Shown: positions 1 through 5,579 of the stretch, piece by piece | Position numbering within the stretch: the stretch's first letter is position 1 | Layout of the letters: each line of letters starts with the position of its first letter | Assembly (NCBI GenBank): GCA_010672185.1 | Contig: JAAHHL010000106.1 | Coordinates: 1-12,392 of the forward strand | From: Caldora sp. SIO3E6 | GTDB taxonomy: Bacteria > Cyanobacteriota > Cyanobacteriia > Cyanobacteriales > Coleofasciculaceae | DNA length: 12,392 nucleotides | Direction of reading: 5' to 3' | The notes under the pieces: generated by a model | The model's input: the letters and a program-made list of their open reading frames with translations, nothing else | Database searches by the model: none | Told to the model about the DNA's origin: nothing | Program-made: the position numbers and the translations under genes

Positions 1-496
1 CGTTTAGAAAACATACCCACAGAGACACCAACCTTAAACCAGACTGAAGTTCCCCCGCTACCAGATTTATCTGAGTCCAATACCATCAGGAGTCTCCAAC
101 CAAGAGTTTTCTGGAGGTACGGATTTACCTTCGGCACTTTTACCACCTCCTCCGCTACCAGGAACTGCTCCACAGGCGGCGTCACGAGCAACAACGAACA
201 TTCCTCAAACAAAACCACCTGTGATAACGCCACAAGAATCCCCTTCTGTGAAGTCAGTAGAGGCAGCTTTACCTCCAGCACAGAAGGATCGTTTCTATTA
301 TGTTGTAAGTAATTATACTGGTGCTCAGTCTTTAGAGCTGGCAAAGACAATGGTTCCTGATGCCTATGTACGTAAGTTTCCAGAAGGTTCACAGATTCAA
401 TTAGGAGCCTTTGATACTGAAACCCAGGCAAAAACTTTAGCTGAGCAACTCCAGCAGGAGGGAATTTCTGCATCGGTATACCACACTCAAGAATAG
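1..496 (+). CDS. SPOR-domain protein, 3' part, apparent frameshift
   Basis: The last ~70 residues, from about RFYYVVSNYTG to the stop at 494-496, match a SPOR domain, which binds glycan strands lacking stem peptides; LGAFDTETQAKTLAEQL is the typical second half. A Pro-rich linker (PPPPLPGTAPQ) precedes it. The gene enters from the left edge, so its start is not visible. The frame of the SPOR domain opens only after a stop at 35-37. Protein-like sequence before that (ENIPTETPTLNQ, then VPPLPDLSES) lies in frame 1, which stays open to 310-312. Joining the two needs one extra base around 70-85. A GTG at 221 could start a 91-residue product, but it has no Shine-Dalgarno and falls inside the linker, so I do not take it as the start. 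This is a decaying gene, a sequencing error or a real frameshift. Domain call good; integrity uncertain. Confidence 0.65.
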
Positions 497-510
497 CTTG
501 TCATTGGTTA

Positions 511-541
511 TTAGTCATTTGTCCTTTGTACCAATGACTAA
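511..541. repeat. 9-bp inverted repeat after the SPOR gene
   Basis: TTAGTCATT (511-519) pairs perfectly with AATGACTAA (533-541) across a 13-nt loop. An overlapping alternative pairs TCATTGGT (501-508) with ACCAATGA (530-537). The left arm resembles degenerate 7-bp STRR units. It lies 15 nt after the stop and could end transcription, but no T-run follows. The rest of the 497-750 spacer holds only the palindrome at 617-631 and the vipp1 ribosome binding site. Confidence 0.4.
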
Positions 542-616
542 TGGTGCTTGCATTACGTGGGATGAGCTTAATTCCGACATTCCGCACCCTAACTGGCACA
601 ATCGGTATTTTCGTTA

Positions 617-631
617 AGTTGACTATCAACT
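617..631. promoter_or_regulatory. 15-bp palindrome upstream of vipp1
   Basis: AGTTGA-CTA-TCAACT is a perfect 6-bp dyad with a 3-bp centre, about 120 bp before the vipp1 start. It contains TTGACT, which could be a -35 element, but no -10 hexamer is found at normal spacing. A regulator binding site is possible; a dyad this short could also be chance. Confidence 0.22.
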
Positions 632-750
632 AGCACTTTTGGGCAGGAAGTTTTTACACTGGATGAATAGTGTCTTGTCTGAAGCTGGCTCACAAGAGTG
701 AAACTAGTTTCACACCTACCTTTGTAAATTCCGAGAGGATAGACAGCGTC

Positions 751-1521
751 ATGGGATTATTCGATCGCCTCAGTAGAGTCATCAGAGCTAACATCAACGA
801 TATGGTTAGCAAGGCTGAAGATCCAGAAAAGATTCTGGAGCAAGCCATTGTTGACATGCAAGAAGATCTGGTACAACTGCGCCAAGCAGTAGCCAGAGCA
901 ATTGCTACTCAAAAACGCACTGAACAGCAATATAATAAAAATCAACAAGAAGCCAACAATTGGCATCAAAGAGCCCAACTGGCACTCAGCAAAGGGGATG
1001 AAAATCTAGCCCGTGAGGCACTGCAACGTAAAAAGACCAATAGCGAAACTGCTACTACAATTAAAGTACAGCTAGATCAGCAAGTGGCTCAGGTAGATAC
1101 CCTCAAGCGTAATCTGATTGCCCTGGAGAGCAAGATTTCTGAAGCGAAGACAAAGAAAGATATGCTCAAAGCAAGAGTCAGTGCGGCTAAAGCCAATGAA
1201 CAGTTGAGCAACACCATTGGTCGATTGGGTAATAGCTCAGCGATGGGAGCTTTTGAGCGCATGGAAGAAAAAGTGATGGAGATGGAAGCTCGTTCTGAGG
1301 CAGCTGGCGCTCTTGGTGGCAATGACTTAGAAAATCAGTTTGCCCAACTCGAAGCTGGTAGTGATGTGGATGATGAGTTAGCAGCAATGAAAGCGCAGTT
1401 GACTGGTGGTTCTGTCTCACAGGGAGCTTTACCAGCCTCAGGAGGACAAAAATCTTCACCATCTAATTCAGAAGTGGACAATGAATTGGATGAGTTGCGC
1501 AGGCAACTTGACAACTTGTAA
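751..1521 (+). CDS. vipp1: Vipp1/IM30 (PspA family) membrane-maintenance protein
   Basis: This 256-residue protein has the amphipathic membrane-binding helix 0 at its N-terminus (MGLFDRLSRVIRANINDMV). Long helical segments rich in charged residues and Gln follow, to about residue 190. A Ser/Gly-rich linker then leads to a final helix, SEVDNELDELRRQLDNL (about 240-256). That C-terminal extension is what separates Vipp1 from bacterial PspA. Vipp1 forms ESCRT-III-like rings and rods on the plasma and thylakoid membranes and is needed for thylakoid upkeep. The reading frame extends upstream to a GTG at 670, but the ATG at 751 begins the conserved helix 0 and follows GAGAGGAT (732-739), so I start there. 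It lies downstream of the SPOR gene on the same strand, 254 bp away, and probably has its own promoter. Length is close to the family's usual ~260. Confidence 0.93.
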   Translation: MGLFDRLSRVIRANINDMVSKAEDPEKILEQAIVDMQEDLVQLRQAVARAIATQKRTEQQYNKNQQEANNWHQRAQLALSKGDENLAREALQRKKTNSETATTIKVQLDQQVAQVDTLKRNLIALESKISEAKTKKDMLKARVSAAKANEQLSNTIGRLGNSSAMGAFERMEEKVMEMEARSEAAGALGGNDLENQFAQLEAGSDVDDELAAMKAQLTGGSVSQGALPASGGQKSSPSNSEVDNELDELRRQLDNL

Positions 1522-1571
1522 CCGTCAGCTGATTTTTGGCTATGTCCCTTGTAATATTTAAAACTGGGTAG

Positions 1572-1640
1572 TCTAGTCAACACCAATCCGAGGACTCGTT
1601 GAAGCAAGAATCCTCGTTCTTTTAAGTCGAGGAGTGTCAA
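1572..1640 (+). mobile_element. IS200/IS605-type right-end remnant
   Basis: TCCTCG (1611-1616) and CGAGGA (1628-1633) form a hairpin followed by GTGTCAA (1634-1640). A subterminal hairpin followed shortly by TCAA is the layout of IS200/IS605 right ends (IS608 is cleaved at TCAA). A short open reading (1590-1625) gives EDSLKQESSFF then stop, which resembles the end of a TnpB protein; the same frame has a stop at 1569-1571, so at most ~17 codons survive. No transposase core, left end or TnpA is in the spacer, so this is a scar. The TnpB resemblance is from memory and less certain than the hairpin. Confidence 0.5.
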
Positions 1641-1656
1641 TAAGATGCGCACAAAG

Positions 1657-1709
1657 CCCATGATTATCAATCATGGGGAGACAGTGCGCTGCCAAATTTA
1701 TGCACTGTC
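1657..1709. repeat. Two consecutive hairpins before the thioredoxin promoter
   Basis: CCCATGATT (1657-1665) pairs perfectly with AATCATGGG (1669-1677) over a 3-nt loop. Right after it GACAGTGC (1680-1687) pairs with GCACTGTC (1702-1709) over 14 nt. Both lie between the IS200/IS605-like end and the -10 element at 1732. They may belong to the same mobile remnant, to the 3' end of the vipp1 transcript, or to a small RNA. No T-run follows either stem. Confidence 0.45.
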
Positions 1710-1728
1710 CTGAATAAATACGTTTCCG

Positions 1729-1737
1729 TGCTATAAT
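1729..1737 (+). promoter_or_regulatory. Extended -10 promoter for thioredoxin
   Basis: TGC-TATAAT is a perfect extended -10 (TGn plus consensus hexamer). No good -35 is seen 16-18 bp upstream, which extended -10 promoters can tolerate. Transcription would begin near 1744, leaving a leader of roughly 130 nt before the thioredoxin start. It sits just downstream of the mobile-element scar. Confidence 0.5.
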
Positions 1738-1876
1738 GTCACTGCTAGCTTGGTGTGGGTGTGAATTCGCCAGTATCACCAGTCAATCTATGACGTGAGT
1801 TCACTGTAGCAGTAAGAGAGCGAATAACTTATCCATTGTATTGGTCAGCAAATGTGAGCAAAAAGGTATCCCTTTT

Positions 1877-2200
1877 GTGAGTAGCGTTATTTTTATTGAA
1901 GATACCGAGTTTGAAACCGAAGTCTTAAAAGCACAGCAGCCGGTGCTAGTGTATTTTTGGGCACCTTGGTGTGGTCCTTGTAAATTGGTATCACCATCTG
2001 TGGAATCGGTTGCTGATACCTACAGCGATCGCCTGAAAGTGATTAAGATGGAAGTAGACCCTAATCCAGAATCTCGAACAACTTGTCAAGTCGAAGGAGT
2101 CCCAGCTCTGAGATTATTTAAGAATGGTGAATTGATAGAGTCTCACGAGGGAGCCATTGGTAAACAAAAATTACAGGCTATGTTAGAAACTCACCTCTAA
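1877..2200 (+). CDS. Thioredoxin with atypical buried residue
   Basis: A one-domain cytosolic thioredoxin of 107 residues, the family's usual length. The redox site is W31-C32-G33-P34-C35, and GVPALR carries the cis-Pro. It would reduce disulfides of target proteins, using ferredoxin- or NADPH-thioredoxin reductase. One oddity: position 26, the buried Asp of E. coli thioredoxin that helps activate the second Cys, is Tyr (VLVYFWAPWC). The Thr usually found after the cis-Pro is Ala. I recall such Tyr forms from other cyanobacteria, so this is probably a subfamily trait. The frame is open back to a TTG at 1841, but starting at the GTG at 1877 gives a normal N-terminus (MSSVIFIEDTEFETEVL). No strong Shine-Dalgarno is present, so the start is moderately sure. 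It may be expressed from the extended -10 at 1729-1737. Confidence 0.88.
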   Translation: MSSVIFIEDTEFETEVLKAQQPVLVYFWAPWCGPCKLVSPSVESVADTYSDRLKVIKMEVDPNPESRTTCQVEGVPALRLFKNGELIESHEGAIGKQKLQAMLETHL

Positions 2201-2214
2201 TCTGAAAATAGACG

Positions 2215-2257
2215 CGGAGGCACGAAGACACGGTAACGCGGTAACGCGGTGACACGG
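2215..2257. repeat. Short tandem repeat, 8-bp unit CGGTAACG
   Basis: Two perfect units of CGGTAACG (2231-2246) are followed by a variant, CGGTGACA, and a partial CGG. Degenerate copies (GAGGCACGAAGACA) run back to about 2215. Low-complexity GACACGG-type repeats are common between cyanobacterial genes. It begins 15 bp after the thioredoxin stop. Confidence 0.6.
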
Positions 2258-2339
2258 AAACAAAGAAATTTTCATCCTACCCCCGCTGAAAACACTGCGC
2301 GAACGTTGTGAAGAAAGTTTATGGGAGTCTAACTTAGTT

Positions 2340-2388
2340 AACAAACAACAAACAACAAACAACAAATAACAAATAACAAACGACAAAA
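2340..2388. repeat. Heptamer tandem repeat (AACAAAC) abutting a start codon
   Basis: Seven 7-bp units: AACAAAC three times, AACAAAT twice, AACAAAC, then degenerate GACAAAA. This is a typical STRR. It ends one base before the ATG at 2390, so it fills the place where a ribosome binding site would lie; no Shine-Dalgarno is present there. The A-rich, probably unstructured leader may itself help initiation. Confidence 0.85.
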
Positions 2389-2389
2389 C

Positions 2390-3589
2390 ATGCAGTTTGC
2401 TCAGCGTTTACAACCTCTGCAATCCAATGTGTTTGCTGATATGGATCAAGCAAAGGCAAAAGCTAGAGCTGTTGGTAAAGAGATTATTGACCTATCTTTG
2501 GGTTCTTCTGACTTGCCAGCTTCAGAGTATGTATTGTCAGCAATTAGAGAATCTTTGTCTGACTCTACCACTCACGGTTACTTGCTGTTTCATGGCACTC
2601 AAGCTTTTCGTCAGGCTGCAGCAAGTTGGTACAGCCAAAAATTTGGTATATCAGTTAATCCTGAAACAGAAGTATTACTCCTAATTGGTTCCCAGGAAGG
2701 TACTGCTCATTTACCTTTGGCAGTACTCAACCCAGGGAATTTTGCTCTGTTGCAAGATCCTGGCTATCCTTCCCATGCCGGTGGTGTTCATCTGGCTGGG
2801 GGTCAAATTTATCCGATGCCCTTGTTAGCAGAAAACGAGTTTTTGCCGGTATTTGAGGATATTCCTGTCTCAGTGCTAGAACAAGCGAGACTGATGGTGT
2901 TAAGTTATCCTCACAATCCTACCTCAGCAATCGCTCCTTTGTCGTTTTTCCAGAAGGCAGTTGCTTTTTGTCGTCAGCACAACTTAGTCTTAGTTCATGA
3001 TTTTCCCTATGCTGATCTAGTGTTTGCAGGAGGGACAGAAGTAGCAAATCCTCAATCCCTTGCTCCCTCAATTTTTCAAGCCGACACCAGTAAAGAACTC
3101 TCAATAGAATTTTTTAGTTTTTCTAAGTCCTACAATATGGGAGGATTTAGGGTAGGTTATGCCATTGGTAATGCTGAGCTGATCAGGGCTTTGCGACAAG
3201 TAAAAGCAGTGATTGATTTTAACCAGTACCGAGGAATTTTAAACGGTGCGATCGCCGCTTTAACTGCTTCTCAAGAGAATGTTAAGCAAGTGGTAGCTAT
3301 TTTTCAACAGCGACGGGACACTTTTATTCAGGCTTTACATCGTATTGGCTGGCAAGTGCCTACTCCTCAAGCCACGATGTATGTTTGGGCAAAGTTACCA
3401 GCACCTTGGACATCGAATTCTATGGGATTCTGTACTCAGTTAGTAGCTCAAACAGGTGTTGCGGCTGCTCCAGGAGCAGGTTTTGGTAAAGCTGGTGAAG
3501 GATATGTTCGGTTCGCCTTGGTCCGAGAGTCTGAAGTTTTAGAAACGGCGGTGGAGCGAATGGCAGGATTTTTGCGCAATATGGTGTAG
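2390..3589 (+). CDS. PLP-dependent class I/II aminotransferase
   Basis: A full-length (399 residues) fold-type I aminotransferase. Visible landmarks are N176-P-T in YPHNPTSA, D204 in HDFPYADLVF with Y207 (the Asp pairs with the pyridine nitrogen of PLP), the Schiff-base Lys K246 in SFSKSYNMGGFRVGYAIGN, and the phosphate-binding Arg R254. The C-terminal VRFALV holds the Arg that usually binds the substrate carboxylate. It is cytosolic. The sequence resembles the broad group annotated as aspartate, alanine or LL-diaminopimelate aminotransferase; I cannot tell the amino donor. Its N-terminus does not look to me like the standard cyanobacterial DapL, so I give no symbol. The ATG at 2390 has no Shine-Dalgarno because a heptamer repeat fills the leader. 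It lies 189 bp after the thioredoxin gene on the same strand and may be cotranscribed. Confidence 0.9.
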   Translation: MQFAQRLQPLQSNVFADMDQAKAKARAVGKEIIDLSLGSSDLPASEYVLSAIRESLSDSTTHGYLLFHGTQAFRQAAASWYSQKFGISVNPETEVLLLIGSQEGTAHLPLAVLNPGNFALLQDPGYPSHAGGVHLAGGQIYPMPLLAENEFLPVFEDIPVSVLEQARLMVLSYPHNPTSAIAPLSFFQKAVAFCRQHNLVLVHDFPYADLVFAGGTEVANPQSLAPSIFQADTSKELSIEFFSFSKSYNMGGFRVGYAIGNAELIRALRQVKAVIDFNQYRGILNGAIAALTASQENVKQVVAIFQQRRDTFIQALHRIGWQVPTPQATMYVWAKLPAPWTSNSMGFCTQLVAQTGVAAAPGAGFGKAGEGYVRFALVRESEVLETAVERMAGFLRNMV

Positions 3590-3638
3590 TGGCGTGTCAC
3601 GGCACTACAAGAGCCGCTATCAGCTTCTTTACGCTGAT
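3586..3638 (+). terminator. Possible terminator hairpins after the aminotransferase
   Basis: GTAGTG (3586-3591) overlaps the stop codon and pairs with CACTAC (3603-3608), with two further pairs after one mismatch. ATCAGC (3619-3624) then pairs perfectly with GCTGAT (3633-3638) around an 8-nt loop. Neither is followed by a clear T-run, so this is at best a weak or factor-dependent terminator. Confidence 0.3.
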
Positions 3639-3706
3639 GCCGTAGGCAATTGCACTTGCCATATAATTAAAATATAGTTTTTCTTAATTCAACAAGATTA
3701 ACAGAT

Positions 3707-4003
3707 ATGAAAACACTGCCAGTAGAAAAAGAGCAATTTATGATGCGAGTCTCGGAAATCGTTGACCAATTGATGTCACGCCAGAAGATATTCCAAGAAC
3801 GATTAGATCGGAGTACCATAATTAAACTATTGATACATCTTTTGAAAAGACTCTTTACTCCAGAAGAAATTGACGCTATTGATAATCAACATTTAACTAA
3901 CAGAATTGAAAAGATTATGCTCCTTGAAGCCGTGTCTGGGACATTGAACGAGTTGACACCCGCCCAAATTGAAATTTTTGATGCAGCGGTAGAAGGTAGA
4001 TAG
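3707..4003 (+). CDS. Small helical protein, putative antitoxin of a broken VapC
   Basis: A 98-residue, charged, predicted mostly helical protein without signal peptide or membrane segment. A hydrophobic stretch (STIIKLLIHLLKRLFTPEEID, about residues 42-62) sits between charged helices and could be a dimer or partner-binding surface. I do not recognise a DNA-binding motif or a named family. The antitoxin call rests on context: 5 bp after its stop an ATG begins MGYLLDTN, the N-terminus of a VapC/PIN toxin, and such tight spacing is typical of toxin-antitoxin operons. A TATAAT hexamer at 3662-3667 is a possible -10. The Shine-Dalgarno is weak. The ORF is intact although the toxin is not, so it may be an orphan antitoxin. 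It could also be an unrelated small gene. Confidence 0.55.
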   Translation: MKTLPVEKEQFMMRVSEIVDQLMSRQKIFQERLDRSTIIKLLIHLLKRLFTPEEIDAIDNQHLTNRIEKIMLLEAVSGTLNELTPAQIEIFDAAVEGR

Positions 4004-4008
4004 TTATT

Positions 4009-4267
4009 ATGGGCTATCTATTAGATACAAATATTGGGTTCTTCAGGAGATATTATGCTAAATTATCACAAACACAACCAAATATACTGCCGCACAATGA
4101 TGCATGGCTATTTAGCTCTCATTTAGACAAAAAATAAATTTAAAGAAAGCTCAAATCTATACATGAAAAAAGTTTCAGCTAATAAAAGCTAACAATTTAG
4201 CATAATATGTCCTGAAGAACCAGATTTGCGATATATAGTTCTTGAAGGCTGGACAATACAAGCTTAA
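4009..4267 (+). pseudogene. VapC-type PIN toxin remnant split by a MITE-like element
   Basis: The ATG at 4009 reads MGYLLDTNI, the start of VapC ribonucleases with the first acidic metal ligand of the PIN active site (D6). The homology then stops at the left end of an inverted-repeat element (4037), and the frame ends at 4135-4137 after 42 codons. After the element's right end (4221), bases 4223-4267 read DLRYIVLEGWTIQA plus stop, which resembles the closing strand of VapC proteins (a hydrophobic stretch then a Trp-Thr pair). About 100 central residues holding the other acidic ligands are missing, so this is not a simple insertion; sequence was also deleted. No PIN nuclease can be made. The N-terminal match is convincing, the C-terminal one tentative. 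Confidence 0.6.
4037..4221. mobile_element. 185-bp MITE-like element with 28-bp terminal inverted repeats
   Basis: The left end (4037-4064) begins GGTTCTTCAGGA and the right end (4194-4221) is its reverse complement with a single mismatch in 28 bp. The ~130-bp interior is A/T-rich and has no meaningful ORF. This is a non-autonomous transposon (MITE) layout. GG-TTCTTC ends loosely recall some IS families with GGNTCTT termini, but I cannot assign a parent. No exact target-site duplication is seen (AAATATTG on the left, AGATTTGC on the right), consistent with a deletion at the site or old divergence. It sits inside the VapC remnant. Confidence 0.7.
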
Positions 4268-4302
4268 TTTATACAAAAAAATGCGATTCCTTAAATTAAG
4301 GC

Positions 4303-4420
4303 TGTAGGTTGGGTGTAGCGTTGTTACCTCTTTTGACAAAAATCTCAGGGAACGACCAAAAGCGAAACCCAACAGTAAAGATTTGACGTTGGGTTTCGCG
4401 AAAGTTTCACCCAACCTACA
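4303..4420. mobile_element. 118-bp MITE-like element with nested inverted repeats
   Basis: TGTAGGTTGGGTG (4303-4315) is perfectly inverted at 4408-4420. Inside, GCGAAACCCAAC (4362-4373) is perfectly inverted at 4388-4399, so the right half can fold into its own hairpin. TAGGTTGGGT...ACCCAACCTA ends with internal AACCCAAC blocks are, from memory, a dispersed repeat type widespread in cyanobacteria and other bacteria. No protein is encoded. It lies between the toxin remnant and the end of the leftward aldo/keto reductase gene, and could also act as a bidirectional terminator or RNA stabiliser. Confidence 0.75.
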
Positions 4421-4469
4421 AGATTATGCTCAGCTCCCCAGCGATGGGATGTTTTTTATTTGGAAGTCC

Positions 4470-5507
4470 CTAAGGTGTGGGATTAGGATATTTGGCGTGA
4501 ACTGCATCAATTTCTGCTATGATTTCATTATCCAAATTTACCTCCACACTACTAAGATTTTCCTGGAGTTGCTCCATCGTAGTAGCACCGATAATGGTAC
4601 TGGTGACAAACCAGCGCGATCGCACAAATGCTAACGCCATCTGAGCAGGACTGATACCATATTGGCTAGCTATTGCGACATATTCCTTGACTGCTTCAGC
4701 CAAATTGCTTTTCTCATAACGTTGACCAAATCCCTTAAATAAAGCCAGTCGAGAATTCTCTGGTATACCATTGATATATTTGCCAGTTAACATACCAAAT
4801 GCTAGAGGACTATAAGCTAGCAATCCTAGATGATGGAAACGGCAAGCTTCTGCTATGTGAGTATGAAATACCCGGTTGGTTAAGTTAAAGGCATTCTGAA
4901 TGGAGACTACCTTGGGCAATTCTAATTGCTTTGCCAGATGGGAAAATTCACAGACACCCCAAGGTGTCTCATTACTCAAACCCAAGTAGCGAATTTTACC
5001 AGCGGTGATCAGGTCAGCAAATACTTCCAACTGTTCTACAATTGGTACAGTATCCCGCTCTTGGGAAGGATCATAACCTGGAGCACCAAATAAGGGAACA
5101 TAGCGGTCAGGCCAGTGGATTTGGTATAAATCAATATAGTCTGTTTGCAAGCGTTTGAGGCTATCTTCGACAGCTTGCTCAATATTAACTCGGTCAATTC
5201 GGCGCTTTTCCCCTCTAATCCAAGGTATTTGAGGATTAGGCCCTGCTATCTTACTAGCAATAATCAGTTGCTCTCGCTGCTGTTTTACCAACCACTTACC
5301 AATGTACTCCTCGGTTTTTCCTTGAGTTTCTGCCCGTGAAGGCACTGGATACATTTCTGCTGCATCAATAAAGTTGACTCCTTGGGCAACAGCATAATCG
5401 AGTTGCTCACTTGCTTCTTCTAAGGTATTCTGCTGGCCATAAGTCATTGTACCCAAACAGATTTCAGATACTAATAGATCGCTATCACCAAGTTGTTTAT
5501 ATTCCAT
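4470..5507 (-). CDS. tas: NADP(H)-dependent aldo/keto reductase, Tas type
   Basis: A 345-residue aldo/keto reductase, nearly the length of E. coli Tas (346) and strikingly like it throughout: LGTMTYGQQNT, the AEMYPVP stretch, SLKRLQTDYIDLYQIHWP and the MALAFVRSRWFV...GATTM segment. The catalytic tetrad is complete: D48, Y53, K86, H131. It reduces aldehydes or ketones with NADPH in the cytosol; Tas's natural substrate is not firmly known. The frame extends upstream to 5558, but the ATG at 5507 gives the family N-terminus MEYKQLGDSDLLVSEICLG and is preceded by AAAGAAAG. It is the last of three leftward genes, 72 bp after the coiled-coil gene, with a hairpin between them; it may have its own promoter in the A/T-rich gap. 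Its 3' end faces the MITE-like element at 4303-4420. Confidence 0.92.
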   Translation of the reverse strand: MEYKQLGDSDLLVSEICLGTMTYGQQNTLEEASEQLDYAVAQGVNFIDAAEMYPVPSRAETQGKTEEYIGKWLVKQQREQLIIASKIAGPNPQIPWIRGEKRRIDRVNIEQAVEDSLKRLQTDYIDLYQIHWPDRYVPLFGAPGYDPSQERDTVPIVEQLEVFADLITAGKIRYLGLSNETPWGVCEFSHLAKQLELPKVVSIQNAFNLTNRVFHTHIAEACRFHHLGLLAYSPLAFGMLTGKYINGIPENSRLALFKGFGQRYEKSNLAEAVKEYVAIASQYGISPAQMALAFVRSRWFVTSTIIGATTMEQLQENLSSVEVNLDNEIIAEIDAVHAKYPNPTP

Positions 5508-5550
5508 CAGCTTTCTTTTTGTTAATTTGTGATAAATTTTATACAACTGC

Positions 5551-5567
5551 ACTGGCAAGATGCCAGT
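5551..5567 (-). terminator. Hairpin between the coiled-coil and aldo/keto reductase genes
   Basis: ACTGGCA (5551-5557) and TGCCAGT (5561-5567) form a perfect 7-bp stem with a 3-nt loop, 13 bp after the stop of the leftward coiled-coil gene. No T-run follows, so it may pause or protect RNA rather than terminate it. Confidence 0.35.
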
Positions 5568-5579
5568 TCCACAATTTAT

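Noticed and set aside
221..496. A complete 91-codon gene starting at the GTG at 221.
   Set aside because: The frame is open and protein-like well upstream of 221, no Shine-Dalgarno precedes the GTG, and it would begin inside the Pro-rich linker.
670..750. N-terminal extension of Vipp1 from the GTG at 670 (27 extra residues).
   Set aside because: The extension would bury the conserved membrane-binding helix 0, which starts exactly at the ATG at 751 with a good ribosome binding site.
1640..1740. Riboswitch or CRISPR-like repeat in the thioredoxin leader.
   Set aside because: The two hairpins have unrelated sequences, no repeat-spacer periodicity and no match to a riboswitch core I know; most lies upstream of the likely transcription start.
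2324..2336. GGAGTCTAACTTA here recurs exactly at 7216-7228, overlapping the csaB stop codon.
   Set aside because: A 13-bp exact match is expected about once by chance in a window of this size, and the flanks do not match.
4175..4414. Leftward 79-codon open frame containing WFFRTYYAKLL, similar to the forward GFFRRYYAKLS at 4036-4064.
   Set aside because: The similarity is only the two inverted ends of the MITE-like element read on opposite strands; the frame also spans the second element and is not a gene.
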